A stretch of DNA of 64,000 nt, from assembly GCF_000719135.1 (NCBI RefSeq), contig NZ_JOEK01000016.1, positions 77,241 through 141,240 of the forward strand, in the 5' to 3' direction. The stretch is from Streptomyces avicenniae. Lineage in GTDB: Bacteria > Actinomycetota > Actinomycetes > Streptomycetales > Streptomycetaceae. The notes below the pieces were generated by a model. The model was given only the letters and a program-made list of their open reading frames with translations. It was not told the origin of the DNA and did not search any database. Shown here in pieces: positions 7,381-17,862 of this stretch (positions within the stretch are counted from its first letter, which is position 1; every line of letters starts with the position of its first letter). The position numbers and the translations under genes were made by a program.

Positions 7381-9717
7381 ATGACCACGAACGGCGCGCC
7401 TGACGCGCACAGCGCACGCGAGGACGCCCCGCCCGTCCCCCGCCCGCCCGGCGCGCCTCCGATGCCCCGGCAGGTGCCCGACGCGGGCGCGCCACCCCTC
7501 GTCCGCTGGCTGCACACGCCGCGCCCGCCCGCCGGGCCGGGGGTGTGGCGCACGGGCCACGTGCCGAAGCCGCCGGAGGACCCGGACCGCCTGGGCGACC
7601 GCGAACTGCACGGCGGCGCGGCCCTGGCGGCGATCACGGGGTGGGTCGTGTGGTCGCTGTACGTCAACGACTACCTGCCGTTCGTCACCTGGCCGCTCGA
7701 CTGGCTGGGCGCCGACTCGTGGGGCACCTCCACCGTGGGCCCGACGCTGCTGTGGCTGTACCAGCTGGCGTTCATGCTGCTGCTCATCTACGCGTTCGCC
7801 CGCATCGGGAACGGCCCCGCGCTCTGGCGGCGCTGGCGGCCGTCGGTGCTGCGCGCGCTGTGCGGCCGGTCCGACCACCCGCCGCTGCCCACCCGCGTCA
7901 CCGCACGCGCGCTGGCCGGTCTCGTCGCGCTCTACGCCGCCTGGCGCCTCAGCTTCGAAGGCGCCTGGACCTTCTGGCTCGAACCGCTCTACGCCGTCGT
8001 CCCCGACGCGTGGTGGGAGGACGGCGACACGACCGCGTACACCCTCGCCTACAACCTCCACTACCTCCTGTGGACGGCCCTCCTCGTCGCCCTGGCCGCC
8101 GCCGCGGGCGGCTGGCGCGGGGTCCTGCGGCACTTCCCCCGCGGCGGCGCCTCCGGCGTCACCCCCGCCGACCGCGCGCGGCTCAGCGACTTCGCCGACC
8201 TGCGCGCCGCGGGCGCCCCGGCCGCCGCCGACCGGCTGGCCGGCGAGGTCAGGGACGGCACGATGAGCGACCTCGACTACGCCCGCATCACGCACGCCTG
8301 GCGCGCCGTCCGTGGCCGCCCCACCGCGCTGCCCGCGTTCGCCTCGGCCGCCGAGACCGAGGGCGCCGCCGCGTTCGTCCACCCGTCGGGCGACCGCGAC
8401 CTGCCCGTACGGGCCGCGCGGCACGACCTCCTCACCGGCCAGGTGCACATCGGCCACGCCCCCGACGAGGACCGCAACCCCTACGTCTACCGCGGCGAGG
8501 ACGTCGCCCTCGACCCCGCCGTCCTCGGCACGTCCCTCCTCGCCGTAGGACCGCCCGGCTCCGGCAAGACCGGCCGCGTCATACGCCCGGTCACCGAGGC
8601 GCTGTGCCTCCAGGCCCTCACCGGCCAGGCCGCCGTCGTCGCCGCAGGCACCGCAAGGAGCGGGCTCGGCCCCGACCACGCCTTCGACATCATCGTCCGC
8701 GTCGGCGACCCGGTGAGCACCCACCACCTCGACCCGTACGGCGGCGCCGCCGACACCGACGAGGCCGCCGCGCTGCTCGCCGAGGCCCTGGTCGGCGGCA
8801 CCCGCGCCGAGCCCGGCGAGGCCGCCGCCGTCCTCGTCCAGCTCATCGCGCCCTACCACGCGGCGTACGGACAGCTGCCCGGCATCGCCGAGCTGCGCGC
8901 CATGCTCGACGGCGCGCCCGCCCTCCTCTCCACCCTCCACGAGGACCTGGCCCTCGCAGGGGCCGCCCACCAGCAGCGCGAACTCGACGCCCGCGCCCGC
9001 GCCGCCCAGCGCCCCGACGACCTCGGCCCGCAGCTCGCCGACCGCCTCGCCGTCCTGGACCGCGCGGGCTTCTCGCTCGGCGCGCGCCCGTTCTCGCTCA
9101 GCGCCCTGGTGCACCCGGTGCGCGTCCGGATCGACCTGCCGGGCAGCGGGCACGCCGAGGCCGCGCGGATCATCACCCGGCTGCTGCTCGCCCAGTTCAC
9201 CACCGCCGCGACCACACGGGCCGACCGGACGCTCTTCGCCTGCCTGGTGCTCGACGACGCCACCGCCGCGATCACCCCGGGCACCGTGCGCGGCCTCACC
9301 CAGCTGCGCCCCAACAACGCGGGCGTCGTCCTCGCCCTGCGCACCCTGGACGACGTCCCCGCCGGGCTGCGCACCGGCCTGCTCGGCGCGGTCGGCTGCC
9401 GGATGGCCTTCTCCGGCCTCACCACCTGGGACGCCGAGCACTTCGCGCGCGCCTGGGGCACCGCGTGGACCGAGGACCAGGAGACGACGCGCACGCCCGA
9501 CCGCGCGGGCGGAACGCTGCGCCGCGCGGTCCGCGGCGTGCGCAAGCTGTTCACCGGCCGCGACACCACCACCGAGTCGGTGACCGTGCGCCGCGTCGAG
9601 CGGGAACGCTGGTCCGCCTCCGAGCTGGCGCACCGCGTGCCGCCCCGGCACGCCGTGCTGTCCATGACGACCGTCGCGGGCGAACCGAGCCCGCCGATCC
9701 TGGTACGGCTCGGCTGA
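7381..9717 (+). CDS. VirD4/TraG-like membrane ATPase
   Basis: 778 residues. A proline-rich start is followed by hydrophobic segments at about residues 80-100, 122-142, 176-196 and 225-243. A RecA/FtsK-like P-loop domain follows, with Walker A GPPGSGKTGRVI near residue 390, Walker B CLVLDDATAA near 625, and LRPNNAGVVLALRTLDD, which resembles the VirD4/TraG sensor region. These families pump DNA or protein through membranes. No relaxase, other tra genes or integration sites are nearby, and the gene sits in a conserved chromosomal neighbourhood. A host function rather than conjugation is therefore likely but undefined. The ATG start has a GGGGG about 10 bases upstream. Confidence 0.72.
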   Translation: MTTNGAPDAHSAREDAPPVPRPPGAPPMPRQVPDAGAPPLVRWLHTPRPPAGPGVWRTGHVPKPPEDPDRLGDRELHGGAALAAITGWVVWSLYVNDYLPFVTWPLDWLGADSWGTSTVGPTLLWLYQLAFMLLLIYAFARIGNGPALWRRWRPSVLRALCGRSDHPPLPTRVTARALAGLVALYAAWRLSFEGAWTFWLEPLYAVVPDAWWEDGDTTAYTLAYNLHYLLWTALLVALAAAAGGWRGVLRHFPRGGASGVTPADRARLSDFADLRAAGAPAAADRLAGEVRDGTMSDLDYARITHAWRAVRGRPTALPAFASAAETEGAAAFVHPSGDRDLPVRAARHDLLTGQVHIGHAPDEDRNPYVYRGEDVALDPAVLGTSLLAVGPPGSGKTGRVIRPVTEALCLQALTGQAAVVAAGTARSGLGPDHAFDIIVRVGDPVSTHHLDPYGGAADTDEAAALLAEALVGGTRAEPGEAAAVLVQLIAPYHAAYGQLPGIAELRAMLDGAPALLSTLHEDLALAGAAHQQRELDARARAAQRPDDLGPQLADRLAVLDRAGFSLGARPFSLSALVHPVRVRIDLPGSGHAEAARIITRLLLAQFTTAATTRADRTLFACLVLDDATAAITPGTVRGLTQLRPNNAGVVLALRTLDDVPAGLRTGLLGAVGCRMAFSGLTTWDAEHFARAWGTAWTEDQETTRTPDRAGGTLRRAVRGVRKLFTGRDTTTESVTVRRVERERWSASELAHRVPPRHAVLSMTTVAGEPSPPILVRLG

Positions 9718-9834
9718 TCCGGGCAGGAGAACCCGGGCCTGAGGGGGTGGCCGGGGAGCGTACCGCGCGGCCCGTCCCCTATGGCGTTCGTTGTACCGTG
9801 ATGAGACGTGTTGTCCTGGCCCCTGAGGTGACCC

Positions 9835-11379
9835 ATGCAGCCCACGCTCGCCTCCCTGGCTCAGCACACCGCGCTGAAGCTCGCCGTGCTCTCCGGGGAG
9901 GGCAGGCTGGAGACGCCGGTGCGCTGGGCGCACGCGAGCGAGCTGGCCGATCCCGTGCCCTGGCTCGACGGCGGTGAGCTGCTCCTGACGACCGGGCTCA
10001 AGCTCGCCGTGGACGACCCCGACGCGATGCGGGCGTACGTCGCCCGGCTGGCGGGCGCGGGCGTCGTCGGCCTCGGCTTCGCCGTCGGCGTCAACCACCC
10101 CGAGGTGCCGCCCGCGCTGCTGGACGCGGCCCGCGCCGTGGGCCTGCCGCTGCTCGAAGTGCCGCGTCCCACGCCGTTCATCGCCATCGGCAAGGCGGTC
10201 TCCGCCGCCCTCGCCGCCGAGCAGTACCGCTCCGTCTCGGCCGGATTCGCCGCCCAGCGCGAGCTGACGAAGGCCGCCCTGTCCGACGGCGGGCCGCAGG
10301 CGCTGCTCGACCGGCTCGCCGTCGAGGTCGGCGGCTGGTGCGCCCTGTTCGACCTGGCGGGGCGGGTCACGGAGGTCGCGCCCGCCTGGGCGGGCCGCCG
10401 CGCCGCCGCGCTGGCCGACGAGGTGCGGCGCCTCGGCGAGCGGCCGTCACCGGCCAGCGCCGTGTGCGCGGGCGCCCCGGAGGACGACCGGGTGGAGCTC
10501 CAGTCCCTGGGCGCCGGACGCACCCCCCGCGCCGTCCTCGCCATCGGCACCGGCACGCCCCCCGGCACGGCCGAGCGGTACGCCGTGCAGTCCGCCGCCG
10601 CCGTGCTCACCCTGCTCACCGAGCGTTCCCGCGCCCACCAGGAGGCGGAGACACGCCTCGGCGGCGCGGTGCTGCGCATGCTGCTGAGCGGCGAGGCGGA
10701 CCACGCCCGCGCCGTCGCGGGCCAGTTGTACGGCGGGCTGCTCGACGCGCCGCTGCGCGTCCTGGTCGCCGAGGTGCCGGGCACGGAGGAGGCCCGCGAG
10801 GCGCTGGGCCGCGCCGTCGTCACGGCCGCGGCCCGTGCCGGGGAGCCGGTGCTCGCGGCGGCGGACGGCGACGGCCTGGTCTGGCTGCTGCCCGACGGCG
10901 GCAGCACCGCAGCGGCCTGCGCCGCGTACGCAACGACCGGTGACGCGCCCGACGGGCTCGTCATGGGCCTGTCGGGTCCTACGGGCCCCGCCGCCGTGGA
11001 CACCGCCTACCGGCAGGCGCGCGAGGCGCTGGTCGTGGCGAGGCGGCGCGGCCGGGTCCTCGTCGAACACACCGACGTCGCGGCCGGGTCGATCCTGCCG
11101 CTGCTCGCGGACGACGCGGTGCGCGCGTTCGCCGACGGCATGCTGGGCGCGCTGCGGCGGCACGACGAGCGGGGGAGGGGCGACCTCGTCGCGTCCCTGC
11201 GGGCCTGGCTCGCACGGCACGGCCAGTGGGACGCCGCCGCGGCCGACCTCGGCGTGCACCGCCACACGCTGCGGTACCGCATGCGCAGGGTCGAGGAGAT
11301 CCTGGACCGCTCGCTGGACGACCCGGACGTCCGCATGGAGCTGTGGCTCGCCCTGAAGGCGAGCGGTCCGAGCGCCTGA
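9835..11379 (+). CDS. PucR-family transcriptional regulator
   Basis: 514 residues. The N-terminal PucR sensory domain (about 1-125) contains VRWAHASELADPVPWLDGGELLLTTG. The middle is a CdaR/GGDEF-like region. The C-terminal helix-turn-helix (about 455-500) reads HGQWDAAAADLGVHRHTLRYR then VEEI. PucR regulators usually control nitrogen catabolism (purines, GABA, polyamines). gabT and an aldehyde dehydrogenase lie nearby, so control of an amine or GABA degradation regulon is a reasonable inference but is not shown by any binding site. The ATG has GAGGTGA five bases before it. Confidence 0.88.
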   Translation: MQPTLASLAQHTALKLAVLSGEGRLETPVRWAHASELADPVPWLDGGELLLTTGLKLAVDDPDAMRAYVARLAGAGVVGLGFAVGVNHPEVPPALLDAARAVGLPLLEVPRPTPFIAIGKAVSAALAAEQYRSVSAGFAAQRELTKAALSDGGPQALLDRLAVEVGGWCALFDLAGRVTEVAPAWAGRRAAALADEVRRLGERPSPASAVCAGAPEDDRVELQSLGAGRTPRAVLAIGTGTPPGTAERYAVQSAAAVLTLLTERSRAHQEAETRLGGAVLRMLLSGEADHARAVAGQLYGGLLDAPLRVLVAEVPGTEEAREALGRAVVTAAARAGEPVLAAADGDGLVWLLPDGGSTAAACAAYATTGDAPDGLVMGLSGPTGPAAVDTAYRQAREALVVARRRGRVLVEHTDVAAGSILPLLADDAVRAFADGMLGALRRHDERGRGDLVASLRAWLARHGQWDAAAADLGVHRHTLRYRMRRVEEILDRSLDDPDVRMELWLALKASGPSA

Positions 11380-11384
11380 GACGC

Positions 11385-11423
11385 CCCGCCGCCCTCCCCG
11401 CGTGCGAAGGGGAGGGCGGCGGG
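11385..11423. terminator. Bidirectional terminator
   Basis: A perfect 15-bp stem (11385-11399 with 11409-11423) and a 9-base loop lie exactly between the converging PucR and carboxypeptidase genes. Confidence 0.75.
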
Positions 11424-11430
11424 CCCGCCG

Positions 11431-12726
11431 TCAGCAGTACGTGTCCTCCTGGCCGGTGATCCGGTACACGCAGTCGGCGTACTCCAGCAGGAGCAGCACC
11501 GCCGCATCGTTCCTGGCCGTCTCCCGCGCGATCACGTTGCCCGGCGGGTAGAAGCCGCCGCCGCTGGCACCGCGCGGGTACATCTCGAAGGTGTACGAGA
11601 AGATCCCCTGGTCGCCCCAGAGCCAGTCGTTGATCGACCCGTCCGTGATGTACAGGTCGCTGGACTGCTGCGGCGTGTAGCCGTTGGAGCCGGCCATCTC
11701 CTCGCCCAGCGCCTCGAAGGCCGCCGCGTCGTCCGCCGTCAGGCCGGGTCCTGTGCGGTTGTACGTGTACCCGTAGGGCCACAGCACGAGTTCGCCGTAC
11801 GTGTGGAAGTCGATGTGCGCGGTGATCTGCTGCACGCCGCCGACCCGCCTGCCGCGCACGAAGTCCGCGACGACCCGGGTCTCCGTGCCGGACTCGGCTG
11901 ACGGGCCGCGGTAGGTCTCCGAGCCGGGCGAGGAGGACGAGCCGCCGCAGCAGCCCCAGCGGTAGTTCCAGTTGCGGTTCAGGTCGGTGCCGATGAGGGA
12001 ACTGCCGGGCGTGGGCTGCCGGTTCTTGCGCCAGCTGCGGAACGAGCCGGACTCCTGGTCGTACACCTTCCCGTCCGGGTTCGCCGAGGGGATGATCCAC
12101 ACCTCGCGCGAGTTCAGCAGCTGGGTGATGCGGGCGTTGCTGCCGTAGCCGGAGGTCAGCACGTTCAGGGTGCGCAGCGCCATCTCGACGGTCAGGTGTT
12201 CGCGCGCGTGCTGGTTGTGCGTGAACAGGACCTCGGGCTCGGCCTCGTCCGTGGCGGCGTTCGCGCTGACCTTGACGGCGACGATGTCGCGGCCCTGGTA
12301 GGAGCGGCCGATCACGCGCGTCGTGACGAGGCTCGGGTACTGGGCCCGCACCGCGTTGATCTCCGCGAGGGTGGCGGCGTAGGTGTGGTAGTCGGAGGGG
12401 GCGGTGGGCCGCACGTCGGCGGCCGAGGTGCCGGGCAGGGCGCTCAGCTCGTAGCCGAGGGAGCGCAGCCGCCTGACGTCGGCGTCGCCCGCCGTGATGA
12501 CGACGGAGTCGGGGCGCACCTCGTCGATGGCGGTGCCCGTCCGTGTCAGCGCGGTGCGCTCGGTGGCGCTGTCGAGGCCGGTGACCTCCCACTGCTGGAC
12601 GGTGGGCGGTCCCGACGGCGAGGCGGTGGCCTGTGTGCCGAGTCCGGCGGCGAGCGCCAGGGCCACGAGTGCGGCTGCTGCGGTGCGCGCTCTGCGCGCG
12701 GAGGTGGTGCGGCTGAACGGTCGCAA
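11431..12726 (-). CDS. Secreted M14 zinc carboxypeptidase
   Basis: 431 residues from a TTG start with GGGAGAAG just upstream; an ATG at 12813 would add 29 residues without a signal-peptide-like beginning. The N-terminus [20 protein letters not shown] is a Sec signal peptide. The catalytic domain (about 110-420) shows the zinc pair in [13 protein letters not shown] (His...Glu), the third ligand in [20 protein letters not shown] in the substrate pocket, and the catalytic Glu in [10 protein letters not shown]. It should remove C-terminal residues from peptides outside the cell (carboxypeptidase T-like). CCGG with flanking Cys suggests disulfides. It is divergent from the aldehyde dehydrogenase gene. 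Confidence 0.9.
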   Translation of the reverse strand: MRPFSRTTSARRARTAAAALVALALAAGLGTQATASPSGPPTVQQWEVTGLDSATERTALTRTGTAIDEVRPDSVVITAGDADVRRLRSLGYELSALPGTSAADVRPTAPSDYHTYAATLAEINAVRAQYPSLVTTRVIGRSYQGRDIVAVKVSANAATDEAEPEVLFTHNQHAREHLTVEMALRTLNVLTSGYGSNARITQLLNSREVWIIPSANPDGKVYDQESGSFRSWRKNRQPTPGSSLIGTDLNRNWNYRWGCCGGSSSSPGSETYRGPSAESGTETRVVADFVRGRRVGGVQQITAHIDFHTYGELVLWPYGYTYNRTGPGLTADDAAAFEALGEEMAGSNGYTPQQSSDLYITDGSINDWLWGDQGIFSYTFEMYPRGASGGGFYPPGNVIARETARNDAAVLLLLEYADCVYRITGQEDTYC

Positions 12727-12962
12727 GGCTTCTCCCGGAGGTTGTCCGATGCGCCGGTGGGGGCGCCCCTCGTCGGGCGCCCGGGACGGTGCGCCAGGCT
12801 CGCGCAGAGCCATGCTCCGGGTCGTGACATGTTCTGGTCAATAGCGCCTCGGTGGAGCCCCCGCGCGCCGCACCACGCCACGCCGGACAAAGGGCCCCCC
12901 GCGTACCAGCGCCTACGGTGGGAACCCAGGACAGCAGACCCCATCGGAAGGCGGGCTCCGCG

Positions 12963-14417
12963 ATGACCACCACCACTTCCCCGCGGCCGTTCTGGCTCGC
13001 CGGGCGGCAGGCGACCGGCGAGGACACCCTGGAGGTCACCTCCCCCTGGGACGGCCGCGCCGTCGGCACGGCGAGCGTGCCCACCGCGGCGCAGACGGAG
13101 GAGGCCGTCGCCGCGGCGGCCTCGGCCGCCGCCGAGTTCGCCGCCACCCCCGCGTACGTACGGGCCGCCGCGCTCGACCACGTCGGCGGCCAACTCGCCG
13201 CGCGCGCCGAGGAGATCGCCCAGCTGATCAGCGCGGAGAACGGCAAGCCCGTCAAGTGGGCCAGGATCGAGGTGGCCCGCTGCCGCTCGGTCTTCCGCTG
13301 GGCCGCCGACGAGGCGCGCCGCTTCAACGGCGGCACCGCCCAGCGCCTCGACGCCGACGCGGGCGGCACCGGCAGGCTCGCGCTCACCCGGCGCGTCCCC
13401 TACGGCCCGGTCCTCGGCATCGCGCCGTTCAACTTCCCCCTCAACCTCTGCGCCCACAAGGTCGCCCCCGCCCTCGCGGCCGGTGCCCCCATCATCCTGA
13501 AGCCCGCCCCCGCCACCCCCCTGACGGCGCTGCTGCTCGGCGAGATCCTGGCCGGGACCGACCTGCCCTCCGGCGCCTGGAGCGTCCTGCCGGTGCCCAA
13601 CGACGCGATGCCCGCGCTCGTCCAGGACGCACGGCTGCCCGTCATCTCGTTCACCGGCTCCGTGCCCGTCGGCTGGGCCATCCGCGACTCCGTGCCCCGC
13701 AAGCGCGTCACGCTCGAACTCGGCGGCAACGGCGCGGCCGTCGTCCTCGCCGACTACGCCTCCGACGCCGACCTCGACCAGGCCGCCGCCCGCATCGCGA
13801 CGTTCTCCAACTACCAGGGCGGCCAGTCCTGCATCTCGGTCCAGCGGGTCATCGCCGACGCCGCCGTCCACGACCGGCTGCTGCCGCGCGTCGTCGCCGC
13901 CGTCGAGGCCCTCGTCACCGGCGACCCCGCCGACGACGCCACCGACGTCGGCCCGCTGATCAGCGAGGACGCCGCCCGCCGCGTCGAGAGCTGGGTGGAG
14001 GAGGCCACCGCCGCGGGCGCCACCCTCCTCACCGGAGGCGTCAGGAAGGGCGCCTCCTTCGCGCCGACCGTCCTGGCCGACGTCCCCGCCGACGCCAAGG
14101 TCGCCCGCGAGGAGATCTTCGGCCCGGTCCTCACCGTCACCAGGGTGGACGGCGAGGAGGCCGCCTTCGCCGCCGCCAACGACTCCACGTTCGGCCTCCA
14201 GGCGGGCGTGTTCACGCACGACGTCCAGGCCGCATTCCGCGCCCACCGCGCGCTGGAGGTCGGCGGCGTCGTCATCGGCGACGTGCCGTCCTACCGCGCC
14301 GACCAGATGCCCTACGGCGGCGTGAAGGCGTCGGGCGTCGGCCGCGAGGGCGTGCAGTTCGCGATGGAGGACTACACGTACGAGCGCGTCATGGTGCTCA
14401 CCGGCATCGACCTGTGA
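12963..14417 (+). CDS. NAD(P)-dependent aldehyde dehydrogenase
   Basis: 484 residues, whole ALDH fold. GIAPFNFPLNLCAHKVAPAL begins the coenzyme domain, ILKPAPATPLTAL holds the NADP lysine, VTLELGGNGAAVV contains the general-base Glu, and GGQSCISVQR contains the catalytic Cys. EEIFGPVLTVTR and DQMPYGGVKASGVGREG lie toward the C-terminus. The specific aldehyde cannot be read from sequence. With gabT and a PucR regulator nearby, a semialdehyde is attractive. The start is the ATG at 12963 behind GGAAGGCGGG; the frame is open further upstream without a better site. A TACGGT box about 45 bases upstream may be its -10. Confidence 0.88.
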   Translation: MTTTTSPRPFWLAGRQATGEDTLEVTSPWDGRAVGTASVPTAAQTEEAVAAAASAAAEFAATPAYVRAAALDHVGGQLAARAEEIAQLISAENGKPVKWARIEVARCRSVFRWAADEARRFNGGTAQRLDADAGGTGRLALTRRVPYGPVLGIAPFNFPLNLCAHKVAPALAAGAPIILKPAPATPLTALLLGEILAGTDLPSGAWSVLPVPNDAMPALVQDARLPVISFTGSVPVGWAIRDSVPRKRVTLELGGNGAAVVLADYASDADLDQAAARIATFSNYQGGQSCISVQRVIADAAVHDRLLPRVVAAVEALVTGDPADDATDVGPLISEDAARRVESWVEEATAAGATLLTGGVRKGASFAPTVLADVPADAKVAREEIFGPVLTVTRVDGEEAAFAAANDSTFGLQAGVFTHDVQAAFRAHRALEVGGVVIGDVPSYRADQMPYGGVKASGVGREGVQFAMEDYTYERVMVLTGIDL

Positions 14418-14423
14418 CCCGGC

Positions 14424-14478
14424 GCGTACCGGCCGGGCGCGCGTCCCGCGAGGATTTCCCGCGCCCCGGCCGGTACGC
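14424..14478. terminator. Terminator after the aldehyde dehydrogenase gene
   Basis: A perfect 14-bp stem (14424-14437 with 14465-14478) encloses a loop that can itself pair through GCGCG tracts. It starts seven bases after the stop codon. Confidence 0.6.
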
Positions 14479-14599
14479 AGCGCCGCCGTCCGGGTACATA
14501 CCGCAGCGGAGCCCGTTCGCGCCGTGAGCGCGACCCCGCCGCGAACGGCCCGCCTCGGGACCACCGGGACGGCCTGACGCCAGGACGAGGTGAGCGAAG

Positions 14600-16504
14600 A
14601 TGTCGGTCTCCGCACGGGGCGCCCGCCGCATCGCCCAAGGTGCCCGCCGCGACGGACGCGCCGCCGGTTTCGCCCACCACCTCTTCCTCGGCCGCCTCCG
14701 CATGGACCTCATCCATCCGGGCCCCACGCCCGACCCGGCGACCGCCCGCGAGGCCGACGCCTTCCTCGCCCGCCTCGCCGACTTCTGCCGCACCTCCCTC
14801 GACGGCCCCGCCATCGAACGGGACGCCCACGTCCCCGACGAGACCCTCCGCGGCCTCGCCGCCCTCGGCGCGTTCGGCATGCGCATCGACCCGGCCTACG
14901 GCGGCCTCGGCCTCGGCCACGTCCCCTACCACCGGGCGCTCGCCCTCGTCGCGTCCGCGAGCCCGGCCGTCGCCGCCCTCCTCGCCGCGCACCAGTCCAC
15001 CGGCGTGACCGTGCCGCTCGCCCTGCACGGCACCGACGAGCAGCGTCGCGCCTTCCTGCCGCGCTGCGCGCGCGGCGCGATCTCCGCGTTCCTCCTCGCG
15101 GAACCCGACGCGGGCTCCGACCCCTCCCGCCTCGCCGCCACCGCCACGCCCGACGGCGACGGCTACCTGCTCGACGGCGTCAAGCTGTGGACGACGGGCG
15201 GCGCCGTCGCCGAGCTCCTCCTCGTCCTCGCGCGCGTGCCGGACGCGGGCGTCACCGCGTTCGTCGTCGAGGCGGACGCGCCGGGCGTCACCGTCGAGCA
15301 CCGCAGCGCCTTCATGGGCCTGCGCGGCACCGAGAACGGCCTCGTCCGCCTGCACGCCGTCCGCGTCCCCGCCGCGCACCGCGTGGGCGCCGAGGGCGAG
15401 GGGCCGCGCATCGCCGCCGCCACGCTCGCCGCCGGACGCACGGCCCTGCCCGCCATGTGCGCGGGCGCGGGCAAGTGGTGCCTGCGGATCGCCCGCGAGT
15501 GGTCGGGCGCCCGCGTCCAGTGGGGCGGACCCATCGCCGGGCACGAGGCGGTCGGCGCCCGGATCGCGTTCATCGCCGCCACCGCGTTCGCCCTCGACGC
15601 GGTCGTCGAACTGACCGGCGGCCTCGCCGACGCCCCGGCCCCCGCCCCCGGCCTCGGCGTCGAGAGCGCCCTCGCCAAGCTGTACGCGGGCGAGATGGCC
15701 TGGCGCGTCGCCGACGACCTCGTCCAGATACGCGGCGGACGCGGCTACGAGACCGCAGCCTCCCTCACCGCGCGCGGCGAACGCGGCGTCCCCGCCGAGC
15801 AGTTCCTCCGCGACCTCGGCGTCAGCCGCGTCCACGAGGGCTCGGCCGACATCCTCCACCTCCTCATCGCCCGCGAGGCCATCGGCGCCCACCTCGACAT
15901 CACCGGCGACCTCGTCGCCCCCGACGCCAGCCTCACCCGCAAACGCCGCGCCGGGCTCGCCGCGGGCCGCTTCTACGCCCGCTGGCTCCCCACCCTCGCC
16001 GTCGGCCGCGGCCATCTCCCCCTCGCCTACGGCGACTTCCACATCTCCGGCTACCCCGACCTGGCCGCCCACCTCCGCTGGGCCGAACGCTCGGCCCGCC
16101 GCCTCGCCCGCGCCACGTTCTACGGCGTCTCCCGCTGGCCGGGCCGCCTCGAAGCCCGGCAGGGCTTCCTCGCCCGCGTCGTGGACATCGGCGCCGAACT
16201 CTTCGCCGTCGCCGCCGCCTGCGCCCACGCGGAACGCCTCCGCGCCGCGGGCGACCACGGCCGGACGGCGTACGAGCTGGCCGACGCCTTCTGCCACCAG
16301 GCCAGACTCCGTGCCGAACACGACTTCCGCGCCCTGTGGCACAACGCCGACAAGGCCGACGTCACCCTCGCGGCCCGCGTCATGGACGAGCGCTACCTGT
16401 GGCTGGAGGACGGCGTCCTCGACCCCTCGACGCCCGGCCCCTGGATAGCCCCCGCCACCCCCGGCCCGTCCTCCCGCAAGAACGAGCACCGCGCCATCCG
16501 CTGA
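14600..16504 (+). CDS. Acyl-CoA dehydrogenase with long C-terminal extension
   Basis: 634 residues, much longer than the ~380 of ordinary acyl-CoA dehydrogenases. The core (about 50-410) has [14 protein letters not shown] (FAD binding), [15 protein letters not shown] and [10 protein letters not shown]...RVHEGSADI near the FAD/active-site end. The extra ~200 residues are helical and resemble the C-terminal part of VLCAD/ACAD9-type enzymes. It should introduce the C2-C3 double bond in acyl-CoA using FAD. The catalytic Glu cannot be assigned safely by eye. The ATG follows GAGGTGAGCGAAG. It is not in an obvious beta-oxidation operon. Confidence 0.83.
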   Translation: MSVSARGARRIAQGARRDGRAAGFAHHLFLGRLRMDLIHPGPTPDPATAREADAFLARLADFCRTSLDGPAIERDAHVPDETLRGLAALGAFGMRIDPAYGGLGLGHVPYHRALALVASASPAVAALLAAHQSTGVTVPLALHGTDEQRRAFLPRCARGAISAFLLAEPDAGSDPSRLAATATPDGDGYLLDGVKLWTTGGAVAELLLVLARVPDAGVTAFVVEADAPGVTVEHRSAFMGLRGTENGLVRLHAVRVPAAHRVGAEGEGPRIAAATLAAGRTALPAMCAGAGKWCLRIAREWSGARVQWGGPIAGHEAVGARIAFIAATAFALDAVVELTGGLADAPAPAPGLGVESALAKLYAGEMAWRVADDLVQIRGGRGYETAASLTARGERGVPAEQFLRDLGVSRVHEGSADILHLLIAREAIGAHLDITGDLVAPDASLTRKRRAGLAAGRFYARWLPTLAVGRGHLPLAYGDFHISGYPDLAAHLRWAERSARRLARATFYGVSRWPGRLEARQGFLARVVDIGAELFAVAAACAHAERLRAAGDHGRTAYELADAFCHQARLRAEHDFRALWHNADKADVTLAARVMDERYLWLEDGVLDPSTPGPWIAPATPGPSSRKNEHRAIR

Positions 16505-16587
16505 CGCACCGCGCGCCCCGCCGCCCCGCCCCGCGTGCGCACGGCCGTTCCCCCCACCCGCCGGTCCCCGGCGCCCCGCCGAGCGGT

Positions 16588-16593
16588 GACAAT
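16588..16593 (+). promoter_or_regulatory. Probable -10 box for a leaderless dxr transcript
   Basis: GACAAT ends exactly six bases before the dxr ATG, which would place transcription start on the A of the start codon. No separate Shine-Dalgarno can be assigned. Confidence 0.45.
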
Positions 16594-16599
16594 GGGGGG

Positions 16600-17862
16600 A
16601 TGACCGAGAGCCCCGTCTGTCTCGCCGACCCCCATCTGCGCCCCTCGGGCGCACCGCCGACCGAGGGCCCCCGCGAGGTCGTGATCCTCGGATCGACCGG
16701 TTCGATCGGGACACAGGCGGTCGATGTCGTCACGCGCCACCCCGGCCGCTTCACGGTCACCGGACTCTCGGCGGCGGGCGGACGCCTCGCCCTCCTCGCC
16801 GAGCAGGCGCACCGCCTCCGGGTCCGCACGGTCGCCGTCGCCCGCGCCGAGCTGGCCGCCCCGCTGCGCGAGGCCCTGCGCGCGCTCCACGGCGACGGCG
16901 AGCCGCTGCCCGAGATCCTCGCGGGCCCGGGCGCCGCCGCCGAGCTGGCCGCCCGCCCCTGCCACACCGTGCTCAACGGCATCACCGGCTCCATCGGCCT
17001 CGCCCCCACGCTCGCCGCCCTGGAGGCGGGGCACGTGCTGGCCCTCGCCAACAAGGAATCGCTCATCGTCGGCGGCCCGCTGGTCACCGCGCTGGCCAAG
17101 CCGGGGCAGATCGTGCCCGTGGACTCCGAGCACTCCGCGCTCTTCCAGGCACTGCTCGGCGGCACGCGCGGCGAGGTGGACAAGCTGGTGGTGACGGCCA
17201 GCGGCGGCCCCTTCCGCGGACGCGGGCGCGCCGAGCTGGCGTCCGTCACCCCGGCAGAGGCCCTCGCGCACCCCACCTGGGCGATGGGCCCGGTGATCAC
17301 CGTCAACTCGGCGACCCTCGTCAACAAGGGGCTCGAAGTCATCGAGGCCCACCTGCTCTACGGCATCCCCTTCGACCGCATCGAGGTCGTCGTCCACCCG
17401 CAGTCGTACGTCCACTCGATGGTGCAGTTCACCGACGGCTCCACGCTCGCGCAGGCAGGGCCGCCCGACATGCGGCTGCCCATCGCCCTCGGCCTCGGCT
17501 GGCCCGACCGCGTGCCGGGCGCCGCGCCCCCCGTGGACTGGACGCGCGCCCACACGTGGGAATTCCTCCCCCTGGACACCGACGCCTTCCCCTCTGTGCC
17601 GCTCGCCCGGCATGTCGGTAGCCTCGGCGGTACCGCGCCCGCGGTGTACAACGCGGCCAACGAGGAGTGCGTCGATGCCTTCCTCGCCGGTCTGCTGCCG
17701 TTCACCGGGATCGTGGACACCGTCGCGGCGGTGGTCGAGGAGAGCGACGGCGTCCCCGCCGGAACCTCCCTCACCCTCCCGGACGTCCTCGAAGCGGAGA
17801 CCTGGGCCCGGCGACGGGCCCGTGAGCTGGCCGGCACGGCGAACCAGGAGATGACCGCATGA
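16600..17862 (+). CDS. dxr: 1-deoxy-D-xylulose 5-phosphate reductoisomerase
   Basis: 420 residues; converts DXP to MEP with NADPH, the committed step of the non-mevalonate isoprenoid pathway. The NADPH-binding start is [41 protein letters not shown] (metal Asp/Glu), [28 protein letters not shown] and [18 protein letters not shown] segments cover the active site and lid. The start chosen matches the N-terminus of Streptomyces homologues (a ~25-residue extension before the Rossmann motif). It is followed by a coupled site-2 protease and then ispG, as in other streptomycetes. Confidence 0.96.
   Translation: MTESPVCLADPHLRPSGAPPTEGPREVVILGSTGSIGTQAVDVVTRHPGRFTVTGLSAAGGRLALLAEQAHRLRVRTVAVARAELAAPLREALRALHGDGEPLPEILAGPGAAAELAARPCHTVLNGITGSIGLAPTLAALEAGHVLALANKESLIVGGPLVTALAKPGQIVPVDSEHSALFQALLGGTRGEVDKLVVTASGGPFRGRGRAELASVTPAEALAHPTWAMGPVITVNSATLVNKGLEVIEAHLLYGIPFDRIEVVVHPQSYVHSMVQFTDGSTLAQAGPPDMRLPIALGLGWPDRVPGAAPPVDWTRAHTWEFLPLDTDAFPSVPLARHVGSLGGTAPAVYNAANEECVDAFLAGLLPFTGIVDTVAAVVEESDGVPAGTSLTLPDVLEAETWARRRARELAGTANQEMTA

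Noticed and set aside
12825..12841. TGAC-N8-GTCA element and TTGACC upstream of the carboxypeptidase gene
   Set aside because: Four-base arms are expected by chance, and no -10 lies at a proper distance from TTGACC.
14372..16714. Long frame opposite the acyl-CoA dehydrogenase gene
   Set aside because: Composition is a Gly/Ala/Arg/Val shadow; the plus-strand dehydrogenase explains the region completely.
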